From an uncultured Acetatifactor sp. (GTDB lineage Bacteria > Bacillota > Clostridia > Lachnospirales > Lachnospiraceae), in contig CAJULV010000028.1 of NCBI GenBank assembly GCA_910587555.1, positions 1-21,382 of the forward strand: 21,382 nt of DNA, given 5' to 3'. Both the position numbers and the translations under genes were made by a program. The first letter of the stretch is position 1, and each line of letters opens with the position of its first letter. Below the pieces are notes generated by a model. The model made no database searches and had not been told where the DNA came from. It was given only the letters and a program-made list of their open reading frames with translations. Below, piece by piece: positions 7,074-13,765 of the stretch.

Positions 7074-7111
7074 GGCCGGCAGCCATGGAGCCGCTGCTTC
7101 CATGCCCGGCC
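7074..7111 (+). promoter_or_regulatory. Leader hairpin before the lipoprotein gene
   Basis: GGCCGG (7074-7079) and CATGGA (7084-7089) pair with TCCATG (7099-7104) and CCGGCC (7106-7111). There is no U-run after it, so it is more likely an mRNA 5' stabiliser or control structure than a terminator. Confidence 0.5.
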
Positions 7112-7174
7112 GAATGATATCCTTACCCCATAAGGCCGGACACCGGAATTCCTCACGAAAAGGAGCTGAAGAAA

Positions 7175-9544
7175 ATGAAGTGCCATCCTAAGTGCCATCC
7201 TATCAGCAGCAAAGCCAGTAAATCCGGAAGCAAAACCGGACACCCTACAAAAAGCATTATAATAAACACTGCGGGAAACAATACAGAAAACATTACAGAG
7301 CGCAATCGAAAAAACAGTACCGAAAACAGGCCGCCCTGGGCAGTCACCCGATTCCCAATCTGGCTGACTTCTCTTTTCATGATGCTTTTGCTGACAGCCT
7401 GCGGCAGCGGGACTGCTGACAGCGGCAGACAGGTCTGGATTCCGGAATTCCGGACCATTGAAATGGCGGAGAATTCCTACAACAACATGGCGATTCTGGG
7501 AGACACCTTCTACTACATCTCCTATGAACAGCAGGGAGAAGGCTTCCGCTATCGTTTAAGCGGCTATTCCCTGACGGATGGCCCTCTGCCCCCTGTTCCC
7601 CTGAACTGGCCGGACCAAAGGGACAGATTCCTCACCAGTTTATTTGCCATGGACCAGGAGGGCGGCGTCTATGTCATCACCTTTGTCACAGCGGAAGGCG
7701 GCTCCGAAACCCATCTGTGCAAGTTTGACACAAAGGGAACCCTCCTCTATGACACGGACATCTCCGGGGAAACCGGCGACATCAATCTGCTGGCAGCGGA
7801 CAGCCTGGGACGCATCTATATCTCCGGCAGTGCATCCGGCGCTTCCTGTATCTGGCTGTATACGGCGGAGGGAACCTGCCTGGGAACCTTCACCCCTGAT
7901 CTGCCCACGGGAAGAATCACCGCCCTGGGTCCCGGCAGGGATGGCGCCATGTACGCCTGCTGCCAGAGCAACAACGGAGGCGGAACCGATTCTTTCCTTA
8001 TGGAAATCGATTTCGACAAAGCAAAGGCCGGGGCTTTACTTGCCGATTTCCCCCGGGGAGACAATTCCCTCCTGATTCCCGGGCCGGAAAATACGCTGCT
8101 TTCCTTTGACAGAACCACCCTTTATTCTTATGATTTGACAACCCAAAAAAGCGAAATCCTCTTTGACTGGCTGGACTACGGGATCAACGGTTCCCATGTG
8201 ACGGCTGTTCACATGCAGGACAACGGCCAACTCCTGGCAGTGAATTCAAACCTCGCCGAAAAAAACATTGAACTGGCGCTGCTGAAAAAATCCCGCGGCA
8301 CCCAGGTCCCGGAGAGGGAAACCATTGTCCTGGGCACGCTCTACAGCAATACCCTCCTGCGGAATGCCGTGATGGAATTCAACCGGGAGAACGAGAAATA
8401 CCAGGTGAAAATCAGAGAATATCTGGACCCCCAGACACATGACCGGGGGGACGCTGCCCTGCGGCTGAACAACGATATTCTCTCCGACAACTGCCCTGAT
8501 CTCCTGGACACTGCGGAGCTTGACCTGAATGCTCTGGCGTCAAAAGGGCTTTTCGCGGATTTAAATCCCTATCTGGAAAGCAGCACCCTGCTGAATGCCT
8601 CGGACTTCCTGGACAATCTTCTGGAAGCATATACGATAGACAACAAACTTGTTACCATTCCGTCGTGTTTTTCCCTAAGGACAGTATTTGGACAAAGTAC
8701 GGAGACAGGCCAGAACTGGGGATGGACTCTGGAAGAACTGATTGCTTACGCAAACGCCCATCCGGAGGCGGAGATTTTCGACAATACCTCCCGAAGTGAA
8801 ATCATGCAATATCTGATGAGCTACAATATGGATACCTTTATCGACTGGTCCTCCGGGGAATGCCGTTTTGATTCCGATGCCTTCAGGGAACTGCTCCAAT
8901 TTGTTTCCAGCTTTCCCGGAGAAACCGTACAAAACCCCCAACAGGCCTCCACCCCGGTCAGAATCCGGAACGGGGAAGTGCTCCTCCTGGCAGAGACCCT
9001 TACGGATTTCAATTCCATACAACTGCCCCTGGCGATTTACGAAAATGGGGCAAACTTCATCGGCTTTCCCTCCGGGGACGGCAGTGCAGGCTGCATGCTC
9101 CTCCCTTATGGGGCTTACGGCATTACCGTGAGCTCGGAGCGGAAAGAAGGCGCATGGGCCTTTCTGGAAAAATTCCTGACCTCTGGCGACAGGGATTCCG
9201 CCTTCTTCCCTTCACAGAAAACCAGACTGGAGGAAAAAGCCGCATACGCCCTGAAGCCCGAATCCCTTACTGATGAGAACGGAAATCCCCTTCCCAACAG
9301 CACAGATTTGGTATCCATCGGTTACGCCGACTGGGAATACACTTACCATATCCCCACCCAAGAAGAGGTTGCACTGACACTGGACTTAATTGCCGCGGCA
9401 AAACCGGTATCCTTCAGCGAGACAAATGAAGTGGTCACCATAATCAATGAAGAGGCGGAAGCCTATTACCTGGGGCAGAAGACCCTGGACCAGGTTGTGG
9501 AAATTATCCAGAGCCGGATTCGGATTTATGTCAATGAGGATTGA
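7175..9544 (+). CDS. Lipoprotein with beta-rich domain and family 1 solute-binding domain
   Basis: A 789-aa protein. A hydrophobic signal segment (about 61-75) ends in the lipobox LTAC with Cys76, so it should be lipid-anchored outside the membrane. Residues about 90-375 have repeated short strand patterns (GDTFYYISYE, GRIYISGSASGA, GAMYACCQSN) suggesting a beta-propeller-like domain. From about 380 (IVLGTLYSNTLLRNAVMEFNREN) to the end it resembles a family 1 extracellular solute-binding protein. The N-region before the signal core is unusually long and polar (about 60 residues), but ATG 7175 has a GGAG nine bases upstream and no better in-frame start was found. No ABC sugar permease genes are adjacent, so it may sense or bind rather than feed a local importer. 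Its 3' end overlaps the minus-strand gene at 9531 by 14 bp. Confidence 0.8.
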   Translation: MKCHPKCHPISSKASKSGSKTGHPTKSIIINTAGNNTENITERNRKNSTENRPPWAVTRFPIWLTSLFMMLLLTACGSGTADSGRQVWIPEFRTIEMAENSYNNMAILGDTFYYISYEQQGEGFRYRLSGYSLTDGPLPPVPLNWPDQRDRFLTSLFAMDQEGGVYVITFVTAEGGSETHLCKFDTKGTLLYDTDISGETGDINLLAADSLGRIYISGSASGASCIWLYTAEGTCLGTFTPDLPTGRITALGPGRDGAMYACCQSNNGGGTDSFLMEIDFDKAKAGALLADFPRGDNSLLIPGPENTLLSFDRTTLYSYDLTTQKSEILFDWLDYGINGSHVTAVHMQDNGQLLAVNSNLAEKNIELALLKKSRGTQVPERETIVLGTLYSNTLLRNAVMEFNRENEKYQVKIREYLDPQTHDRGDAALRLNNDILSDNCPDLLDTAELDLNALASKGLFADLNPYLESSTLLNASDFLDNLLEAYTIDNKLVTIPSCFSLRTVFGQSTETGQNWGWTLEELIAYANAHPEAEIFDNTSRSEIMQYLMSYNMDTFIDWSSGECRFDSDAFRELLQFVSSFPGETVQNPQQASTPVRIRNGEVLLLAETLTDFNSIQLPLAIYENGANFIGFPSGDGSAGCMLLPYGAYGITVSSERKEGAWAFLEKFLTSGDRDSAFFPSQKTRLEEKAAYALKPESLTDENGNPLPNSTDLVSIGYADWEYTYHIPTQEEVALTLDLIAAAKPVSFSETNEVVTIINEEAEAYYLGQKTLDQVVEIIQSRIRIYVNED

Positions 9545-9917
9545 GGATAACCGTTCCGGGCACTGTCCGGACGGTTGCGCCTGGCCGCTGTACCGTTAAT
9601 TCCGTCGTAACATAGGCATCCATGGCCCTGTCCAGGAGCGGAGTTCCTTTCAGGGCCTTTTCGCCCATATATTTTGTGGCCACTTCCTGATTGTCATACT
9701 GCCCTGCATTTTTACTGCTTCCATGAAAACCCAATCCGATCCAACCGTTATCCTGCTGCTTTTCGCTGATGAACCCGAGCAGTTTTTCTCCCAATATCCG
9801 CTCCTGCAGAGTTCGCTCTTCCGCTTCCGTGATTGTGTGCAGGATTTCTTTTTTTACCCGAAGCTGAATTGACGGATTTGCCTTGTCCAGTAAAAAAGCA
9901 ATCATCTTATCCTTCAT
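9531..9917 (-). pseudogene. Short protein of unknown function, probably 3'-truncated
   Basis: A 128-aa frame from ATG 9917 (AAAGGA ten bases upstream). I do not recognise a named family with certainty. The N-terminus (MKDKMIAFLLDKANPSIQLRVKKEIL) and QQDNGWIGLGFHGSS look like the start of larger helical-repeat proteins (about 300 residues or more) found in Clostridia. The end (TVQRPGATVRTVPGTVILNPH) loses the helical pattern and overlaps the 3' end of the lipoprotein gene tail-to-tail by 14 bp, as expected if a deletion joined it to unrelated DNA. It lies 31 bp after the response regulator gene and may be cotranscribed with it. It could instead be an intact small protein. Confidence 0.5.
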
Positions 9918-9948
9918 GCAAATTGGTTCCTTTCTCTGTCGGAGTTTC

Positions 9949-10671
9949 TTATTTCAAGCCTTTCATCATCCGGGACGAGAGCAGGCATTCATCCCCATTG
10001 ACCATGTAAATCACGCGGTTCTGAAAATCGATTTCCCTGATATTGTCTTTGTTTACCAAATAGGAGCGGTGACAGCGGTAAAACCGTCCGTCCACCTCTT
10101 TTTCAATCTCTTTGATTTTTCCCAGAAATTCCATCTGACGGTTCTTGCAATGCAGAATAATCTTGTGTACATTGGGAGAGGTCTCAAAAAAGAGAATCTC
10201 GTCATAATCCACTGTGAACACCTTTTCGTTTACTTTCACGGAAAAATTCGCGTGCACTTTATTATTCACAGAGGCAAATCTCTGGTTCGCCTTGAGAATG
10301 CAGTCATAGACCCTTCTATCCAATTCCTCCGGATCATCCTTTAAAATAAAATCCAGGGCCTCCAATTTGTATATAAAGGTCAGGTAGCTCATCTCCGAGT
10401 GGGTGGTGACAAAAATAATAAACCCTCTGGGATCATATTTCCGGATTTCCTGCGCCAGAATCAGTCCCGTCATATCCGTGCCCAGGGCAATATCCAGAAA
10501 ATAGATTCCCACCTCCTCCGTTTTCTTCACTTTATCCAGGATGCTGTGGGGATCTTCGGAGACACAGCAAAGCTCCATGTCCAGGTCTTCCATCAGGACA
10601 ATGTTTTCAATCACCTGCTGTATTCTGTCTCTTTCCGCTTCCATATCTTCACATATATAAATCTTCAACAT
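9949..10671 (-). CDS. AgrA-like LytTR response regulator
   Basis: A 240-aa cytoplasmic response regulator. The receiver domain (1-125) has the acidic pair E8-D9, phospho-acceptor Asp60 (YFLDIAL), Thr89/Thr90 and Lys111 (ILKDD). The LytTR DNA-binding domain (about 140-240) shows DEILFFET and FYRCHRSYLVN. LytTR proteins bind pairs of short direct repeats about 21 bp apart, and such a site exists at 12201-12228. The start at 10671 (MLKIYICEDM) fits the family; an in-frame ATG at 10692 adds seven residues without family match. GGAG lies about ten bases upstream of 10671. It is the only response regulator in the window and the natural partner of the two GHKL kinases at 12412-15097. Confidence 0.88.
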   Translation of the reverse strand: MLKIYICEDMEAERDRIQQVIENIVLMEDLDMELCCVSEDPHSILDKVKKTEEVGIYFLDIALGTDMTGLILAQEIRKYDPRGFIIFVTTHSEMSYLTFIYKLEALDFILKDDPEELDRRVYDCILKANQRFASVNNKVHANFSVKVNEKVFTVDYDEILFFETSPNVHKIILHCKNRQMEFLGKIKEIEKEVDGRFYRCHRSYLVNKDNIREIDFQNRVIYMVNGDECLLSSRMMKGLK

Positions 10672-10747
10672 ACTGCATTCTCTCCTTACCATAGAGCGTA
10701 TCTGGAAATTCAGGCCTGCCGGCTGTCCGGAGACATTTCTTTTCTTG

Positions 10748-10777
10748 ATCTTACACGAAATGCCATAAACTTGTCAA
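10748..10777 (-). promoter_or_regulatory. Promoter of the LytTR regulator gene
   Basis: On the minus strand TTGACA (10777-10772), 18-bp spacer, TAAGAT (10753-10748), about 77 bp before the start at 10671. Confidence 0.6.
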
Positions 10778-10808
10778 CAGGGGAATCCGCCCCCGCCCAA
10801 GGGAAATA

Positions 10809-10951
10809 CCAACCCGGACTCGCCAAAACGAAAGCAGTCGGCTGACCGTCATTCCCCCTCGGACACGCTCCCGCAGGTCCTCCCAGAAACAACGTCCATC
10901 TGCCAATAAAATCCAACCCGGACTCGCCAAAACGAAAGCAGTCAGCTGACC
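10809..10951. repeat. 39-bp direct repeat in the gap between regulator and ATPase genes
   Basis: 10809-10847 and 10913-10951 are the same 39-bp sequence (starting ccaacccggactcgcc, ending gctgacc) with one g/a difference, offset by 104 bp. They lie in the 373-bp gap between the ATPase stop and the regulator gene. The gap otherwise holds only the regulator promoter; no gene is supported. The repeat may be a dispersed intergenic element of the genome. Confidence 0.8.
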
Positions 10952-11044
10952 CCTCCCGTTTCAGACAGTTATGCATTTTGCCTTAATCTGTTCCTGCTCC
11001 CGGCTTCACCGCTCACAGCAATGTGATGCCCGTAAACAGTGACC

Positions 11045-11920
11045 TTACTCTTTCATCAGCTCCAGGAAGGTATCCTCCAGGGTTTCGCTGTCCTCGTAAA
11101 GCCCTGTCAATACCACATTGTGGGACGCCAGTAACTTTGCCACATCCTTCTTTTCACTGGTCCCAATCCGGATCCGCACCGCCTGCCCCTCCCGGGAAGC
11201 CACATCGTATCCGTTGTCCCGGAGAATGTTCCGGGCATTTTCCGCATCCAGGCTTTCCACCACATAGGTAATCTGTTTTTCTCTGCTGTCCCCGTCCAAA
11301 TCCATAAACCGGATGACTTCCCCATTTTTGATGATGATTGCCCTGTGGCACATTTTTTCCAGTTCCCCCAAAAGGTGGCTTGAAATCAATACGGTGATGT
11401 GCTTTTCCTCCGCGATTTTCCGAATATATTCACGGACTTCGTAGATCCCCTCCGGGTCCAGTCCATTGGTGGGTTCATCCAGTACCAGGACATCCGGATC
11501 CTTTAATAACGCCTGGGCAATTCCCAAACGCTGCCTCATGCCCAGGGAGTAGGCTTTGACCTTCTTATGTGCAGCATCCTTCAGCCCCAACAGTTCCAGT
11601 AATTCTTCTACCTTCTTTTTTCCTACACCGTTCAATCCGGCAAAGTACATCAAATTCTGATATCCCGTGTTGTACGGATAAAAACTGGGTGTTTCAATCA
11701 TGCAGCCAATATCCCTGACGCCGCTTAAATCCACCTCCCCTGTATAATTTCTGGTCAATCCCACCAGGATTTTCATGATACTGGTTTTCCCGGCTCCGTT
11801 TGGCCCGATCAGCCCCACAATCTCCCCGCTGCCAAGCTCAAAAGACACTTTATTTAAAATCTGAAAGTCCTTTGCCCTTTTGCTCACATTGTTCACTCTC
11901 AACACACGATTCCCTTTCAC
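11045..11920 (-). CDS. ABC transporter ATP-binding protein (BcrA/LanF type)
   Basis: A 291-aa cytoplasmic ATPase. Walker A is GPNGAGKTS (39-47), the signature SLGMRQ (125-130), Walker B LVLDEP (145-150) and the H-loop His is residue 182. The C-terminal extension (about 200-291) is typical of BcrA-like ATPases that drive drug, bacteriocin or lantibiotic export or immunity. Start: GTG 11920 has AGGAGG six bases upstream and places the ABC domain at the N-terminus. An in-frame ATG at 11986 would add 22 non-conserved residues and has its GGAGG only two bases away. There is no adjacent permease; the ABC-2 permease at 15893-16618 shares its promoter block and is the likely partner. A leader of about 240 nt carries the 14-bp repeat array. 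Confidence 0.9.
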   Translation of the reverse strand: MKGNRVLRVNNVSKRAKDFQILNKVSFELGSGEIVGLIGPNGAGKTSIMKILVGLTRNYTGEVDLSGVRDIGCMIETPSFYPYNTGYQNLMYFAGLNGVGKKKVEELLELLGLKDAAHKKVKAYSLGMRQRLGIAQALLKDPDVLVLDEPTNGLDPEGIYEVREYIRKIAEEKHITVLISSHLLGELEKMCHRAIIIKNGEVIRFMDLDGDSREKQITYVVESLDAENARNILRDNGYDVASREGQAVRIRIGTSEKKDVAKLLASHNVVLTGLYEDSETLEDTFLELMKE

Positions 11921-12000
11921 GCTGCGCCTCCTGTAATTCGTACTTTCTTTTTTGACAAGTTTCAAACAAGATTCAGTTCCCGGCATCCCCTCCGGTTTTA

Positions 12001-12154
12001 TGACCCAGATTTTATGATCCAGGTTCTATCTTCCCGATTCCATAATCCAGGTTCTATCTTCCCTGTTTTATGATCCAGGTTCTATGCTCCTGATTCCATG
12101 ATCCACGTTCTATGATCCTGTTTCTATCATCCAGGTTCTATGATCCTGTTTCAT
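12001..12154. repeat. 14-bp tandem repeat, 11 units, in the ATPase leader
   Basis: Eleven head-to-tail 14-bp units run from 12001 to 12154, consensus tgatccaggttcta, with alternate units closer to tgatcctgtttcta or tcttccctgtttta, giving a 28-bp higher-order period. There are no spacers. The array lies between the minus-strand promoter at 12167-12172 and the ATPase start at 11920, so it would be transcribed as leader. It shares the string atgatcc-tg with the edges of the 16-bp array at 1341-1468. Confidence 0.88.
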
Positions 12155-12166
12155 CATCTATAATCC

Positions 12167-12230
12167 ATTATAGCGCAAAAATCCCCGTTTTCCCGTTTCT
12201 GTCGTAAATGCCCCATTTTCCGTCGTAACT
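12167..12230 (-). promoter_or_regulatory. ATPase promoter with LytTR-type operator
   Basis: On the minus strand TATAATGG has its -10 at 12172-12167, with no good -35, as for an activated promoter. Upstream lie ACAGTTACG and GCATTTACG, two 9-bp half sites with a 12-bp spacer (21-bp period), the layout known for AgrA-type sites; the first matches the published consensus at most positions, the second is weaker. AGAAACGG (12200-12193) follows. The same block, with the same 20-bp distance to TATAATGG, precedes the permease gene at 16648-16712. The half sites also lie just upstream of the divergent kinase promoter. Confidence 0.72.
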
Positions 12231-12238
12231 GTTTTTTC

Positions 12239-12267
12239 TTGCCAATTTCTCCCCATTGCAGTATAAT
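12239..12267 (+). promoter_or_regulatory. Promoter of the two kinase genes
   Basis: TTGCCA (12239-12244), 17-bp spacer, TATAAT (12262-12267). The LytTR-type half sites (plus-strand gtcgtaa at 12201 and 12222) end about 11 bp upstream of the -35, so one site could serve both divergent promoters. The rest of the gap to 12411 holds the palindrome and the leader only. Confidence 0.68.
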
Positions 12268-12310
12268 AAACCCAACGCCAAGATTCGCCGGAAATCTTGG
12301 CGTTGGGTTT
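12268..12310 (+). promoter_or_regulatory. 18-bp perfect palindrome at the kinase transcription start
   Basis: Left arm 12268-12285 (aaacccaacgccaagatt) and right arm 12293-12310 are perfectly complementary, loop seven bases. It begins directly after the -10 box, so the transcript would start inside the left arm. There is no U-run on the plus strand. A second copy of CTTGGCG at 12363-12369 could compete for the left arm. It may be an operator or a switching leader structure. Confidence 0.7.
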
Positions 12311-12411
12311 GCACCCGCCTTATCAAGTAAACGCAGCGGCAGCTCTGTGTCCCCTGCAGAACCTTGGCGGGAACCCCACTGCATGACCGTAGAACGTTCA
12401 AGGAGATTGAT

Positions 12412-13743
12412 ATGCAACTGCTGTATTGGACTGCCTCCGCAATGATAGCGCTGTTGATAACCTGTGATATTTTTATACTGACCCACCCGCTGCTTTCCCT
12501 AAAAAAATATCCCGTTTTCTTTTTTTCGTTATCCATACTTTTTTACTGTATGATATATTTAAACTTTTATCCCCTGCTGCCTGTGATACTGGCGGTAAAT
12601 TCTGTCCTGTTGGCGAAGTTTACCGGAAAATTATACACTGTTTTTTACGTTCCCATAGGTTATATTTTAAGCTGCGTTTTCGGAAATATGGTGGGATTGC
12701 TGTTGAATCTGTTCGGGAACATCTCCGTGAAAGACATCAATTCTGACCTGACTGTAATGCTGCTGTATCATATCTGCACGATGACGGTCAGCTTCCCCGT
12801 TCTGTATCTCATCAGACGGCTGCTGCAGAAGTATTTCATAGCCACGTTTGAAAAAATGAGCCGAAAACTGGTTGCCTTACTGGCCCTGACCCTGCTTCTC
12901 TGCTCATTTATGCTTCTCACCATGGCTTCTTTTTTTGACAACATAGAGATTACGCACAGGGAATACGTTTTGATGGTTTCCTCTCTGGTGCTATACTTTC
13001 TGTTTACGGTCAGTATGATCTTTATCGTGCTGCACACCACCAGAAAAAGCTATGAGGCCCGGAAAAAGGTGGAATATCTGGAAAGCCTGAATGAGTACAC
13101 CAGAAATCTGGAAATCGTCTATGACAACCTGCGGGCTTTCAAGCATGACTACATCAATATCATGGCCTCCCTGGCCGCCTATATCGATGAGAAAAAATAT
13201 GAGGAACTGGAAAAGTTTTTCTATGACTCCATCTTGCCTATGCAGAAAAATCTCACCCAGAAAAACGGCGCACTGAACAACTTACTGCGTGTGAAAATCC
13301 TGGAATTGAAGAGTATTTTATATACCAAGCTGCTCCTGGCGGTGAATCAGGATATCCAGGTGACCATCGACATTCCGGACGAAATTGAGCCGGATTCCAT
13401 TGCCATGGACCCTGTTGACCTCACCAGGATGCTTGGAATTTACCTGGACAATGCCATGGAGGCCTGTCTGGAAACTGCCCGTCCGGTGCTGAATTTCCAT
13501 CTGGGCAGAATGAATGGAGACACCGTATTTATCATATCCAATACCTTTGTTGATAAAGGCCTTTCCGTGGCCCAGATGCAGAAAAAGGGCGTCACCACAA
13601 AGGGAAACGGACACGGCATCGGCCTTTCCAATGTATCCGAAATCCTGAACCGGTATGATCATATTTATCACGAGACTTCCGTAAGGGACGGCCTGTTTGT
13701 ACAACAGGTTCAGATTTCCCAGGTGAAAAAAAGACAAAAATAA
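12412..13743 (+). CDS. AgrC-like GHKL sensor histidine kinase 1
   Basis: A 443-aa membrane kinase. Residues 1-205 hold about six membrane helices, the sensor part. Phospho-acceptor His245 lies in RAFKHDYINIMASL, the N box is GIYLDNAMEAC (Asn347) and the G box GNGHGIGLSN (398-407), the GHKL/AgrC type that pairs with LytTR regulators. The start at ATG 12412 has AGGAG six bases upstream; a longer frame from TTG 12364 has no ribosome site. Residues 188-435 are encoded by DNA almost identical to kinase 2, while the sensor half is diverged. The C-terminal tail is QVKKRQK. Likely ligand: a peptide signal, by analogy to AgrC; no agrB/agrD-like gene is in the window. Confidence 0.88.
   Translation: MQLLYWTASAMIALLITCDIFILTHPLLSLKKYPVFFFSLSILFYCMIYLNFYPLLPVILAVNSVLLAKFTGKLYTVFYVPIGYILSCVFGNMVGLLLNLFGNISVKDINSDLTVMLLYHICTMTVSFPVLYLIRRLLQKYFIATFEKMSRKLVALLALTLLLCSFMLLTMASFFDNIEITHREYVLMVSSLVLYFLFTVSMIFIVLHTTRKSYEARKKVEYLESLNEYTRNLEIVYDNLRAFKHDYINIMASLAAYIDEKKYEELEKFFYDSILPMQKNLTQKNGALNNLLRVKILELKSILYTKLLLAVNQDIQVTIDIPDEIEPDSIAMDPVDLTRMLGIYLDNAMEACLETARPVLNFHLGRMNGDTVFIISNTFVDKGLSVAQMQKKGVTTKGNGHGIGLSNVSEILNRYDHIYHETSVRDGLFVQQVQISQVKKRQK
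12973..13717 (+). repeat. 745-bp direct repeat, copy 1 (kinase domain)
   Basis: This segment equals 14327-15071 at a constant offset of 1354 bp, with one difference seen (a at 13704, g at 15058). It codes for the last membrane helix, the His domain and the ATPase domain of the kinases. Sequence before and after is clearly diverged. Confidence 0.92.
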
Positions 13744-13765
13744 TGCTGAAGGAAGGCGTTTTTTT

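Noticed and set aside
7074..7111. Terminator before the lipoprotein gene
   Set aside because: The hairpin is good but lacks a U-run and sits just after a promoter, so it would only block its own gene.
10710..10976. 88-codon minus-strand frame spanning the 39-bp repeat
   Set aside because: The frame is largely formed by the repeat copies read in two phases, covers the regulator promoter and has no ribosome site.
12154..12486. 110-codon minus-strand frame over the kinase promoter region
   Set aside because: It runs through two promoters and the palindrome and into the kinase start; no family features and no ribosome site.
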